Assembly: GCA_910586355.1 (NCBI GenBank) | Contig: CAJUHJ010000032.1 | Location: 1 to 13,931, forward strand | Direction: 5' to 3' | Length of the DNA stretch: 13,931 nucleotides | Origin: an uncultured Lachnospiraceae bacterium | Lineage (GTDB): Bacteria; Bacillota; Clostridia; Lachnospirales; Lachnospiraceae | Shown here: positions 6,693 to 13,931 of the stretch, in pieces | How positions within the stretch are numbered: the first letter of the stretch is position 1 | Layout: each line of letters starts with the position of its first letter | Notes under the pieces: model-generated | Seen by the model: the letters and a program-made list of their open reading frames with translations, nothing else | What the model was told of the DNA's origin: nothing | Databases searched by the model: none | Program-made: the position numbers and the translations under genes

Positions 6693-7766
6693 ATGAAAAG
6701 AATTGGTTTGTTGACGAGCGGCGGCGATTGCCAGGCATTAAATGCCGCAATGCGCGGGGTAGTAAAAGGATTAAGCAATAACGTAGACGGATTAGAAGTA
6801 TATGGTTTCTTCGACGGTTATAAAGGCTTGATTTACGGTAAATACCGTTTGCTGACGTCAGGAGATTTTTCGGGAATCCTAACGAAAGGCGGGACGATTT
6901 TAGGAACTTCCCGTCAGCCGTTTAAATTAATGCGTGAACCAGATGAAAACGGCCTGAATAAAGTAGAAGCCATGAAGCAGACATATTATAAACTGAATTT
7001 GGACTGCCTTGTTATTTTAGGCGGCAACGGAACACAAAAGACGGCAAATCTGCTGAGAGAAGAAGGTCTAAACATCATACATCTGCCAAAAACAATTGAC
7101 AACGATATTTATGGCACAGATATGACATTTGGTTTTCAGAGTGCGATTGACATTGCAGCAGACGTCATAGACTGTATCCATACGACGGCGTCTTCCCACA
7201 GCCGTGTATTTATCGTAGAAGTTATGGGACATAAAGTTGGCTGGCTGACATTATATGCCGGATTAGCAGCAGGCGCGGATATTATACTTTTGCCTGAAAT
7301 ACCATATGATATTGATAAAGTAGTCGAAGCTATCCAAAAACGCTCCAAAGACGGTAAAGGCTTTACAATTCTTGCAGTTGCAGAAGGCGCGATTTCCAAA
7401 AAAGATGCGAAACTGAGCAAAAAAGAGTATAAGAAAAAAATAGAATCATCCAAATATCCTTCTGTTTCTTATGAGGTTGCCGACCTCATCATAAAGAAAA
7501 CTGGAATTGATACGAGGGTTACAGTTCCAGGACATACCCAGCGGGGCGGAAGCCCGTGTCCATATGACCGTGTGCTTTGCAGCAGGCTTGGAGCAGAGGC
7601 GGCGCAGGCAATTATTGACGGAGATTACGGCAACATGATTGCAGTAAAAGCTAGTAAAATAGTGCGCGTACCATTGGAAAAAGTAGCAGGTAAGCTTAAA
7701 ATGGTAGAACCGGATTCCCAGATTATCAAAGAAGCACAATTTATGGGAATCAGTTTTGGAAATTAA
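6693..7766 (+). CDS. 6-phosphofructokinase (group III-like)
   Basis: Glycolytic enzyme that phosphorylates fructose 6-phosphate to fructose 1,6-bisphosphate in the cytoplasm. The 357-residue protein shows the phosphoryl-donor loop TSGGDC (8-13), GGNGT (110-114), the catalytic PKTIDND (132-138), a substrate-binding MGHKVGW (178-184) and PGHTQRGGSPCPYDR (279-293). Donor preference is uncertain. G113 (equivalent of E. coli G104) points to ATP, while K133 (equivalent of G124) is the residue of pyrophosphate-dependent enzymes; the G/K pair is typical of the mixed group III lineage. The usual metal-binding aspartate before the glycine is N112 here. Start: ATG at 6693 with AAAGGA (6677-6682). It stands alone behind its own promoter but lies only 36 bases before dnaX. 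It is most likely ATP-dependent, but I withhold a gene symbol. Confidence 0.92.
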   Translation: MKRIGLLTSGGDCQALNAAMRGVVKGLSNNVDGLEVYGFFDGYKGLIYGKYRLLTSGDFSGILTKGGTILGTSRQPFKLMREPDENGLNKVEAMKQTYYKLNLDCLVILGGNGTQKTANLLREEGLNIIHLPKTIDNDIYGTDMTFGFQSAIDIAADVIDCIHTTASSHSRVFIVEVMGHKVGWLTLYAGLAAGADIILLPEIPYDIDKVVEAIQKRSKDGKGFTILAVAEGAISKKDAKLSKKEYKKKIESSKYPSVSYEVADLIIKKTGIDTRVTVPGHTQRGGSPCPYDRVLCSRLGAEAAQAIIDGDYGNMIAVKASKIVRVPLEKVAGKLKMVEPDSQIIKEAQFMGISFGN

Positions 7767-7802
7767 ATTTCTTTATATAGTAAAAGTAAGTGAGGATTTA
7801 AC

Positions 7803-9374
7803 ATGTCTTATACTGCGCTGTACAGAAAATTCCGTCCACAGGAATTTGAGGACGTTAAGGGACAGAATCATATTGTTGCGACATTGAAAAATCAAATTGA
7901 AGCTGACAGGATTGGACATGCGTATTTGTTTTGCGGAACAAGAGGAACTGGTAAAACCACGATTGCCAAGATATTTGCCAAAGCGGTGAATTGCGAACAG
8001 CCTCAGAGCGGCAGCCCATGCGGAGTATGTGCCTCCTGCCGGACTGTCGCTTCGGGTGTTTCTATGAATGTAATAGAAATAGATGCGGCGTCCAACAATG
8101 GAGTAGAAAGTATTCGTGAAATTCGGGAAGAAGTTGCCTACCGCCCCACAGAGGGAAAGTATAAAGTCTATATTATTGATGAAGTGCATATGCTTTCTAT
8201 CGGGGCGTTTAACGCATTATTAAAAACGTTGGAAGAACCGCCGTCTTATGTGATATTTATTCTGGCAACCACAGAAGTGCATAAAATTCCGGTGACAATT
8301 TTATCCAGATGCCAAAGATATGACTTTAAGCGGATTTCTGTGGATATTATTTATGAGCGTTTAGGAGAATTGTTAGAAAAAGAGCAGATAACAGCGGAAG
8401 AAAAAGCGCTCCGTTATATTGCAAGAGCCGCTGACGGCGCGATGCGTGATGCGTTAAGCCTGTTGGATCAGTGCATATCATTTTATCTTGGACAGACGCT
8501 GACGTATGAGAACGTACTGGATGTTCTTGGAGCAGTAGATACAGAAGTATTTAGTGAACTTTTGCGAAAAGTTATAAAGCAGGATACATTAGGCGCTGTT
8601 TTGACCGTAGAGCGTTTGATTGCAGACGGCAGGGAATTGGGACAGTTTGTAATTGATTTCACTTGGTATATGAGAAATCTTCTTTTATTAAAAGCGTCCA
8701 ATGAGATGTCTGATGCGTTGGATCTGTCGGCAGAAAATATGGAGCGGCTTTTGGAAGAAACAGAACAAATCAATGAAGATACATTAATCCGTTATATTCG
8801 TATTTTCTCAGAGTTATCTGGACAGATGAAATATTCCTCTCAAAAGCGGATATTGCTTGAGATAGCATTGATTAAATTGTGCAGGCCGCAGATGGAGCAA
8901 GACTATTCATCTTTGATTGGCCGGATTGAGCAGTTAGAAAAGCAGATGGAACAAGGGATTACACTGCCGCCTTCCAAAAAAGAAGCTGTACCAACGTCTG
9001 ATTTTCCGAAACAAAATGAAACTCCTGCAGTTCCAAAAGCAGTACCAGAAGATGTAAAACAGGCAGTCAAAAACTGGAGAAATATTGTTTCTTCTATGCC
9101 GGGGCTTTCCAGAACGTATTTGAATCAGGCAAAATTGACACTGGGCAGCGGGAACGAGCTTATGCTGCTATTTGAAGATAAGATGGCCGCAGGCTATTTT
9201 AACAGGCCAGATGAGCATAAACAGTTAGAGGATACCATCACAGAACATATAGGAAAGCAGGTGGCGGTAATCATAAAGGAAAGCGATACAAGCGGTCCTT
9301 TTAATGATAAGGACATTGATTTGGATAAGCTAATAAATCATGTCATCAAAACTGAAGTAGAGTTTGAAGAATAA
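7803..9374 (+). CDS. dnaX: DNA polymerase III subunit gamma/tau
   Basis: Clamp-loader ATPase of the replicative polymerase. The N-terminal AAA+ module shows Walker A GTRGTGKT (45-52), the four-cysteine zinc module C64, C73, C76, C79, Walker B VYIIDEVH (122-129), sensor-1 ATTE (155-158) and the SRC motif with the arginine finger (168-170). The collar domain III reaches about residue 370. A Lys/Pro-rich linker (about 380-420) and a compact C-terminal domain (about 421-523) follow. At 523 residues it is shorter than E. coli tau (643) but normal for Firmicutes. The ATG at 7803 follows GTGAGGA (7790-7796). No promoter is seen in the 36 bases after pfk, so read-through is likely. ybaB follows 17 bases after the stop. 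An A6 run (8976-8981) is discussed as a frameshift candidate. Confidence 0.97.
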   Translation: MSYTALYRKFRPQEFEDVKGQNHIVATLKNQIEADRIGHAYLFCGTRGTGKTTIAKIFAKAVNCEQPQSGSPCGVCASCRTVASGVSMNVIEIDAASNNGVESIREIREEVAYRPTEGKYKVYIIDEVHMLSIGAFNALLKTLEEPPSYVIFILATTEVHKIPVTILSRCQRYDFKRISVDIIYERLGELLEKEQITAEEKALRYIARAADGAMRDALSLLDQCISFYLGQTLTYENVLDVLGAVDTEVFSELLRKVIKQDTLGAVLTVERLIADGRELGQFVIDFTWYMRNLLLLKASNEMSDALDLSAENMERLLEETEQINEDTLIRYIRIFSELSGQMKYSSQKRILLEIALIKLCRPQMEQDYSSLIGRIEQLEKQMEQGITLPPSKKEAVPTSDFPKQNETPAVPKAVPEDVKQAVKNWRNIVSSMPGLSRTYLNQAKLTLGSGNELMLLFEDKMAAGYFNRPDEHKQLEDTITEHIGKQVAVIIKESDTSGPFNDKDIDLDKLINHVIKTEVEFEE

Positions 9375-9391
9375 AATCAGGAGGAAATAAA

Positions 9392-9745
9392 ATGGCAAAA
9401 AGAGGTGGATTTTCAGGTGGAATGCCAGGAAATATGAACAATCTTATGAAACAGGCACAGAGAATGCAGCGCCAAATGGAAGAAGCGCAAAAAGAATTAG
9501 AAGAAAAAGAAATTACTGCGGCAGCAGGCGGAGGTGCAGTGGAAGTAACTGTTTCAGGCAAACGAGAAATAACAAAAGTCAAATTATCAGAAGAAGTTGT
9601 CGACCCGGACGATATCGAAATGCTGGAAGATTTGGTTATGGCGGCAGTCAATGAAGCGCTTCGCCAGTTAGAGGAAATCTCTGCATCTTCCATGTCTAAG
9701 ATTACAGGAGGAATCGGCGGCGGTTTGGGCGGAATGCCATTCTAA
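9392..9745 (+). CDS. YbaB/EbfC family nucleoid-associated protein
   Basis: Small DNA-binding protein of the YbaB/EbfC family, 117 residues, close to the usual 100-115. It forms dimers that bind DNA and is commonly encoded between dnaX and recR, exactly as here. The core shows the long first helix MNNLMKQAQRMQRQMEEAQK (15-34), the ALAAGGG-like turn (AAAGGGAVEVTVSGKREI, 43-60), and the second helical part DIEMLEDLVMAAVNEAL (74-90). Both termini are unusually glycine- and methionine-rich (GGFSGGMPGNM at 5-15 and a GGIGGGLGGMPF tail), which is common in clostridial members. It has a strong AGGAGG (9379-9384) seven bases before the ATG. It sits in an operon with dnaX upstream and recR 12 bases downstream. 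Confidence 0.95.
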   Translation: MAKRGGFSGGMPGNMNNLMKQAQRMQRQMEEAQKELEEKEITAAAGGGAVEVTVSGKREITKVKLSEEVVDPDDIEMLEDLVMAAVNEALRQLEEISASSMSKITGGIGGGLGGMPF

Positions 9746-9757
9746 GGACGGAAGAAT

Positions 9758-10354
9758 ATGGATTATTACAGTCATCAGATTAACCGGCTGGTAGAAGAAT
9801 TAATGAGTCTGCCGGGAATCGGAAGCAAATCAGCACAACGATTGGCATTTCATATTTTAAATATGCCCAAAGAAAATGCAAAAAAGCTGTCAAACGCAAT
9901 TATAGAGGCTAGAAATAACGTACAGTATTGTCAAGAGTGTTTTACCTTGACAGATAATGAACGCTGTCCAATTTGTAAAAATGAAAAACGCGACCACCGT
10001 ACAATTATGGTAGTCGAAAACAGCAGAGATTTAGCTGCTTATGAAAAAACCGGAAAATACGAAGGGGTTTATCATGTCCTGCATGGAGCGATTTCACCAA
10101 TGCTTGGAATCGGCCCAGGCGATATACGTTTAAAAGAACTGCTGCAGCGATTGCAAAAAGATGCAGATGAAGTCATTATAGCTACAAACTCCAGTCTGGA
10201 AGGAGAAACAACAGCAATGTATATCAGTAAGCTGATTAAGCCTACAGGAATTAAAGTGACGAGAATCGCAAGCGGCGTCCCAGTGGGAGGAGATTTAGAG
10301 TATATTGACGAAGTAACTCTGCTGCGTGCATTAGAAGGCAGGAGAGAGCTTTAA
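9758..10354 (+). CDS. recR: Recombination mediator protein RecR
   Basis: Protein of the RecFOR pathway, which loads RecA on single-stranded gaps. The 198-residue length is exact for the family. Features in order: the helix-hairpin-helix segment LPGIGSKSAQRLAFH (18-32), the four-cysteine zinc finger C58, C61, C70, C73, and a Toprim domain beginning IMVVENSRDL (83-92) with VYHVLHGAISP (104-114). The family motif ATNSSLEGETTAMYI (142-156) and the C-terminal ASGVPVGGDLEYIDEVTL (171-188) follow. The ATG at 9758 follows AAGGA (9744-9748), which overlaps the ybaB stop codon, so translation is probably coupled. Thirteen bases later a strong terminator ends the dnaX-ybaB-recR unit. Confidence 0.98.
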   Translation: MDYYSHQINRLVEELMSLPGIGSKSAQRLAFHILNMPKENAKKLSNAIIEARNNVQYCQECFTLTDNERCPICKNEKRDHRTIMVVENSRDLAAYEKTGKYEGVYHVLHGAISPMLGIGPGDIRLKELLQRLQKDADEVIIATNSSLEGETTAMYISKLIKPTGIKVTRIASGVPVGGDLEYIDEVTLLRALEGRREL

Positions 10355-10366
10355 ATATGACATTAT

Positions 10367-10399
10367 ACACGTTGGATTTGGAATCTGACGTGTTTTTTT
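10367..10399 (+). terminator. Rho-independent terminator after recR
   Basis: ACACGTTGGATT (10367-10378) pairs with AATCTGACGTGT (10382-10393), 12 bp including two G-U pairs, with a TGG loop. Seven Ts follow (10393-10399). The 113 bases between it and the next gene hold no clear promoter; TTGCAA (10432-10437) lacks a good -10 partner. Confidence 0.88.
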
Positions 10400-10512
10400 G
10401 TCGATATTTTTTCGCCTTCGCTTACAAGGAATTGCAAAAAATTCAATAGACCTGTGGTAATGTTAAGCTGAATTGAGGACAAGCTGTGAAAACGAGGAAG
10501 AAGGGATAGTAT

Positions 10513-11808
10513 ATGATTGAAATTGTACAGCAGACAACGAAAACAGAAGAGAATATAGAAAATAAACTTCCGAAAAATATACGTCAGATTGGAAATCCCG
10601 AAAAAGATTTTCGGATTTATATGGAAGATTATGTCTACACATATCTTCATCCTGCCCAGCTAAACGGTATGGAGACAGAAATTTTTCCGAGATTGCTGAT
10701 ACTTTTAGGGGAAATCAATCATTTTTCCAACAGAAGCTGCGCATTTGTCAGCGGAGCCATACAGGTAGAAGACAGCGAGTATCCGGATATACTGCCTGAG
10801 TTTAATGAGCGGACTTGGAGAAGGATACATAGAGAAATGCATCAGTACTTCGAAAATTGTGAAATTGTGGGATGGGTACTTGATATTCCGGGCAATACGC
10901 TTGAGATTACTGCAGAAATGGAAGAAATGCACCGCAGAAATTTTGTCAGTCAGTATCAGTTTTTCTTCTTAATGGATTCAAAAGAACGAGAAGAAGCTTT
11001 TTTTACGTGGAAAGAAGGCTGTCTCGCAAAAAAAGAAGGATATTTCATTTATTATGAAAAAAATCCTCAAATGCAGGAATATATGATTAGCAAAAGGGAG
11101 GCGTTATTTGGAACAGAAGCAAAGCCGGAAGAAGTAAACGACAGAGCGGCAGTCAATTACCGTACAATGATGATGGCGAAAAAAGAACGCGCCAGTAAAC
11201 AAAAAACGGGAATTTTGTCATATCTGACGTCAATGCTGACAATTATCGTGTTGTGTGCAGTCAGTGTGATTCTTCTGGGAAATATTCAAAAGATGGAAAA
11301 TATGGAACAGACAATATCTGTAATGTCGAATGTTTTTGAGTCTACTGAGCAGGAGATTGCGCCTCTCCAAAATCAAGTTGCGATAGAAACGATTAGCGGA
11401 AATATTCTTCCCATAGAAGACGCAGCAGATTTAAAAGACGAAAACCAAACGCCGCCTAAGCCTCAGGAAGCGTCAGAAACTTCCCAAACAGCAGAAATGG
11501 AAAATGCAGCGCCGGAAGAGACGGCAAATATACCTTTAGAGGAAACAGCAACACAGGAGCCTCTGCCGCCAGAATCTTTGCCGGAAAATGAAGAGCCAAA
11601 ATCTAAGGAAGAAGAGGTGCAGCCAGTTTTGTCTGAGGCAGAAACATTTCGCGCACAAGGATATTATGTAGTAAAACAGGGGGACAGTCTTAGGCAAATC
11701 TGTTATAAGATATATGAAACATATGGCATGATGGACAAATTGTGTGAAGCAAATGGGATTGACGACCAAGATTTTATTTATGTAGGACAGAAAATAGTGC
11801 TTCCATAA
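10513..11808 (+). CDS. Membrane protein with MPN/JAMM-like N-domain and C-terminal LysM domain
   Basis: A 431-residue protein in three parts. Residues 30-185 would be cytoplasmic and look like an MPN/JAMM fold by eye: a helix ending in a glutamate and hydrophobic strand (TEIFPRLLILLGEI, 55-68), strand CAFVSGAIQVED (76-87), then VGWVLDIPG (119-127), where active JAMM proteins read VGWxHSHPG, then QFFFLMDS (149-156). Both metal-binding histidines are replaced, so no catalysis is expected. A membrane helix follows (about 234-256), then an outside linker rich in Glu, Pro and Thr (about 280-380). A LysM domain (384-430, with VVKQGDSLRQICYKIYETY at 386-404) should bind peptidoglycan or similar glycan. 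The ATG at 10513 has AAGGGA (10501-10506). LysM and topology are secure; the MPN call is inferred from pattern alone. Confidence 0.82.
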   Translation: MIEIVQQTTKTEENIENKLPKNIRQIGNPEKDFRIYMEDYVYTYLHPAQLNGMETEIFPRLLILLGEINHFSNRSCAFVSGAIQVEDSEYPDILPEFNERTWRRIHREMHQYFENCEIVGWVLDIPGNTLEITAEMEEMHRRNFVSQYQFFFLMDSKEREEAFFTWKEGCLAKKEGYFIYYEKNPQMQEYMISKREALFGTEAKPEEVNDRAAVNYRTMMMAKKERASKQKTGILSYLTSMLTIIVLCAVSVILLGNIQKMENMEQTISVMSNVFESTEQEIAPLQNQVAIETISGNILPIEDAADLKDENQTPPKPQEASETSQTAEMENAAPEETANIPLEETATQEPLPPESLPENEEPKSKEEEVQPVLSEAETFRAQGYYVVKQGDSLRQICYKIYETYGMMDKLCEANGIDDQDFIYVGQKIVLP

Positions 11809-11845
11809 AAAAATTTTAGAATAGTAGCCTGAAACAATTTAGATA

Positions 11846-11854
11846 TGCTATAAT
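11846..11854 (+). promoter_or_regulatory. Extended -10 promoter for the DUF5711 gene
   Basis: TGCTATAAT (11846-11854) is a perfect extended -10 element. No good -35 is present at standard spacing, which extended -10 promoters tolerate. The predicted start is near 11861, giving a leader of about 29 bases before the ATG at 11890. Confidence 0.55.
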
Positions 11855-11889
11855 AGAAAAGCAAATCCCAAAATTAGGAGTAAGGTATT

Positions 11890-13083
11890 ATGTCAGATAC
11901 AGAAAAACAGGGTTTTCGTGCAGTAGAAGCCAATGTTGAAGAAATGGAAAAAAAAATTCGCCGTCATAGAAAGAGAATTGCATTGAGTATTGCGTCAGCA
12001 GTTACGGTCATTGCAATTCTGATTGCGGCGGCAGGCATATATTTTGAGTTGAAAGAGTATCAGGATTATGCAGTCAGTTCCGAGGTGGAACGGGGAGAAA
12101 GTGCGTCCGCAAAGTATGAAAGCTTTGCCGGGCGTATTCTTCGTTATAATAATGACGGCGTATTTTATACGGACATGTCAGATAATTTAATTTGGAATCA
12201 GGCGTATGAAATGCAAAACCCATCGGCAGATATTTGTGAAAACTATGCGGCGCTTGCCGATTTACAGGGAAACCAGATATATATTATGAATACGGCCGGA
12301 GTACAAGGCTCGATTAAAACCGGGAAACCAATTGAAGCAGTGTGTATTGCAAATCAGGGAACAATCGCAGTACTTACCCAGTCAGATGGGACGAGCTATT
12401 TAGAATTATATAATAAGACTGGGGATAGTCTTGCTTCTGGTGAAATTCATGTGGCAAACAGCGGATATCCGCTGGATATTTCCCTTTCAAATGATGCGAA
12501 TAAACTTGCAGTATCTATTTTAGACATTAGCAAAGGAAAAGCGAATACGACGATTACCTTCTATAACTTTGGGGCGGCCGGCCAGAATGAAATTGATAAT
12601 ATGGTAGGCAGTTATGTTTACGAGGACACCATTATACCCGAAATTAAATTTGTATCAAACGACAGAATGATTGCATTTGGCGATCATCAAGTCATTTTAT
12701 ATGAGGGAAAACAAAGTCCAAAAGAGACGTCTGTGCTGGATTTGAAACAGCAGGTAAAGAGTGTTTTTTATGAAGAGAGCTATTTTGGTCTTGTATACAG
12801 CAGAGAAGACAGCGGAAACAGCCATAAGATGGAGATTTATGACATGAAAGGCAAACTTCAGATGGAACAGACGTTTAAAATGGATTATCAAGATATTGAA
12901 TTTTTGAGAAACCATGAAATATGTATCCGAAATGAACATGAATGTGAAATTTACACTTTACGCGGTGTAAAAAGGTTTACCTATAAGTTTGATCAGGCAT
13001 TACATAAGATATTTTCGGGCAGTCTAGGCAGACGGTATACCTTTATTTTAGACGGTGTAATAGAAAAAGTGAAATTAAAATAA
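11890..13083 (+). CDS. Membrane-anchored DUF5711 protein, beta-propeller-like
   Basis: A 397-residue protein that I place in DUF5711, a family of unknown function from Lachnospiraceae and relatives. Residues 1-29 are charged and cytoplasmic, with KKIRRHRKR just before one membrane helix (about 30-51). Everything after it should be outside the cell. The exterior part has repeated short strands in a pattern like WD40/YVTN-type propeller blades: GRILRYNNDGVFYTDMSD, NQIYIMNTAGVQGSI, YLELYNKTGDSLASGEI, and HKMEIYDMKGKLQMEQTF, each about 35-45 residues apart. No catalytic motif is visible. The ATG at 11890 follows AGGAG (11876-11880). It has its own extended -10 promoter but lies 81 bases after the LysM gene. 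The CvpA gene starts 11 bases after its stop, so those two are clearly an operon. Confidence 0.78.
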   Translation: MSDTEKQGFRAVEANVEEMEKKIRRHRKRIALSIASAVTVIAILIAAAGIYFELKEYQDYAVSSEVERGESASAKYESFAGRILRYNNDGVFYTDMSDNLIWNQAYEMQNPSADICENYAALADLQGNQIYIMNTAGVQGSIKTGKPIEAVCIANQGTIAVLTQSDGTSYLELYNKTGDSLASGEIHVANSGYPLDISLSNDANKLAVSILDISKGKANTTITFYNFGAAGQNEIDNMVGSYVYEDTIIPEIKFVSNDRMIAFGDHQVILYEGKQSPKETSVLDLKQQVKSVFYEESYFGLVYSREDSGNSHKMEIYDMKGKLQMEQTFKMDYQDIEFLRNHEICIRNEHECEIYTLRGVKRFTYKFDQALHKIFSGSLGRRYTFILDGVIEKVKLK

Positions 13084-13094
13084 AGGAGAAGCCT

Positions 13095-13778
13095 ATGAAT
13101 GGATTAGAAATTACTGTCATTATTATTTTTGTTCTCTTTGCTGTTGCCGGTTATTTTACCGGTTTTTTACGGATGATATATTCATTGGCGGCATGGGTTG
13201 TGATATTTGTATTTGTGACGTTTGTAACACCGTATGTAGCAGATTTTATAGAAGGCAATACCAATTTAAAACCAATGATAAAAGAAAAATGCTCTGGGTA
13301 TATTGCGGAAATGGCAAAAGATCAGATTGAGGAAGAGGCAGAGTCGTATGAAGATTCTTTTTTTCTTCCAGAAAATATAATAAAAGAAATTACAGGTCCT
13401 GCCGGAGAAAGCATTGGAGGAATTTTAGAAGGAAGCGGTATTTATGATGAAATTGCAGAACAGATTTCTCATTATATCATAAAAGGAATTGCTTTTTTTA
13501 TTACATTGACTTTAGCGGGAATCATTGTATTTTGGATTTCCCATGTGCTGAATTTAGTTTCGCATATATCGTTAGTTCAAGGGCCAAATAAAATCTTAGG
13601 CGCTGCGGTAGGGGCATTCAAAGGATTAGTGCTGGTGTGGTTAATTTTTTATATTATAGAATTGTGTGGTACGAGTGAAACAGGCAGACAATTTTTACAA
13701 AATATAGACGAAAGTTTCTTCTTGAGTTTTTTGTATGATCATAATATATTATTGCAGATTTTACGAATATTCCTATAA
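13095..13778 (+). CDS. CvpA family membrane protein
   Basis: A 227-residue integral membrane protein of the CvpA family, named for colicin V production in E. coli. In Gram-positive bacteria the role is unclear and probably concerns the envelope. Four membrane segments are visible: about 5-24, 28-50, 127-155 and 167-190. The first ends in the family's GYFTGFLRMIYSLAAW (19-34), and the fourth contains ILGAAVGAFKGLVLVWLIF (167-185), the typical CvpA pattern of small residues with a single lysine. Between helices 2 and 3 lies an acidic loop (about 51-125). The C-terminus DESFFLSFLYDHNILL (205-220) is also typical. The start at 13095 has AAAGGAG (13082-13088), which overlaps the stop of the DUF5711 gene. 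No terminator separates it from the downstream rRNA promoter. Confidence 0.88.
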   Translation: MNGLEITVIIIFVLFAVAGYFTGFLRMIYSLAAWVVIFVFVTFVTPYVADFIEGNTNLKPMIKEKCSGYIAEMAKDQIEEEAESYEDSFFLPENIIKEITGPAGESIGGILEGSGIYDEIAEQISHYIIKGIAFFITLTLAGIIVFWISHVLNLVSHISLVQGPNKILGAAVGAFKGLVLVWLIFYIIELCGTSETGRQFLQNIDESFFLSFLYDHNILLQILRIFL

Positions 13779-13784
13779 TTTGGA

Positions 13785-13843
13785 GAAAATAAAAAAAATT
13801 GAAAAAAAGTGTTGACAAGGTGGAGAGGGCGTGCTATTATAAT
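13785..13843 (+). promoter_or_regulatory. Strong promoter of a ribosomal RNA operon with upstream A-tracts
   Basis: Consensus TTGACA (13812-13817), a 17-base spacer and an extended -10 TGCTATTAT (13832-13840). A shifted TATAAT (13838-13843) overlaps but would require a 20-base spacer. A-rich tracts (13785-13808) directly upstream resemble an UP element, as is usual for rRNA promoters. The leader that follows has rRNA character. Confidence 0.82.
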
Positions 13844-13846
13844 ATA

Positions 13847-13931
13847 GCTGTCGCTGAGATACAGCGGACACAGCAACCGAACATTGATAACTGAACAGTG
13901 AAACAACCTTGAAAGATTTTAAGAGAGAATT
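13847..13931 (+). other. Leader of a ribosomal RNA operon (16S gene beyond window)
   Basis: The leader begins with a stem, TGTCGCTG (13849-13856) with CAGCGGACA (13862-13870), having one bulged G. GAACATTGATAACTGAACAG (13879-13898) follows, which corresponds to the TTTGAAAACTGAACA-type antitermination or processing sequence found ahead of 16S and 23S genes in Firmicutes. The end, GATTTTAAGAGAGAATT, is typical of the stretch just before the 16S 5' end. No 16S sequence itself is present. A tRNA operon is the alternative. Confidence 0.7.

Noticed and set aside
7773..8189. 138-codon minus-strand frame opposite dnaX
   Set aside because: Shadow frame over the conserved ATPase domain, with no recognisable protein.
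1..13931. Insertion sequences, prophage, CRISPR or defence systems
   Set aside because: No transposase, integrase, direct repeat array or defence-type gene is visible on either strand; composition looks even.

Overview
The window is an ordinary low-GC chromosomal segment from a spore-forming clostridium, most likely a member of the Lachnospiraceae. The grounds are strong AAAGGAG-type ribosome binding sites, a CotF-like spore coat gene, DUF4474 and DUF5711 proteins that I associate with that family, and a Firmicutes-style rRNA leader at the right edge. The assignment rests on recognised protein families, not on a search. I see no insertion sequence, prophage, CRISPR array or tRNA gene.

Layout. 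Positions 1-613 hold two tandem leader hairpins and apt. A hypoxanthine/guanine/adenine permease of the AzgA-like NCS2 group follows (633-2000), so the pair forms a purine import and salvage unit closed by a strong terminator (2041-2079). A membrane-anchored DUF4474 protein (2169-3077) is coupled by an ATGA overlap to a calcineurin-type metallophosphoesterase (3074-3868). On the minus strand a ferritin-like CotF-family coat protein (3966-4433) has its own terminator and a possible forespore-type promoter. It is flanked by a plus-strand promoter that points across it. recQ (4522-6339) follows with a TTG start, then a 353-base gap holding a hairpin, a well-positioned 33-codon reading frame and a consensus promoter for the phosphofructokinase gene (6693-7766).

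The replication and repair cluster dnaX - ybaB/ebfC - recR (7803-10354) follows pfk by only 36 bases and ends at a terminator (10367-10399). The last third encodes three cell-envelope proteins on one strand: a protein with an N-terminal MPN/JAMM-like domain lacking its metal ligands, one membrane helix and an external LysM domain (10513-11808); a membrane-anchored DUF5711 protein with beta-propeller-like character (11890-13083); and a CvpA-family membrane protein (13095-13778). The window closes with a strong promoter and the leader of what is almost certainly a ribosomal RNA operon; the 16S gene itself lies just outside.

Most genes are housekeeping. The most interesting items are the predicted catalytically dead JAMM-LysM transmembrane protein and its envelope neighbours, the symmetrical full di-iron ligand set in the coat protein, the unusual substrate-signature residues of the phosphofructokinase, the small ORF behind recQ, and the promoter that would transcribe antisense through the coat gene. 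None of them amounts to proof of an undescribed system.
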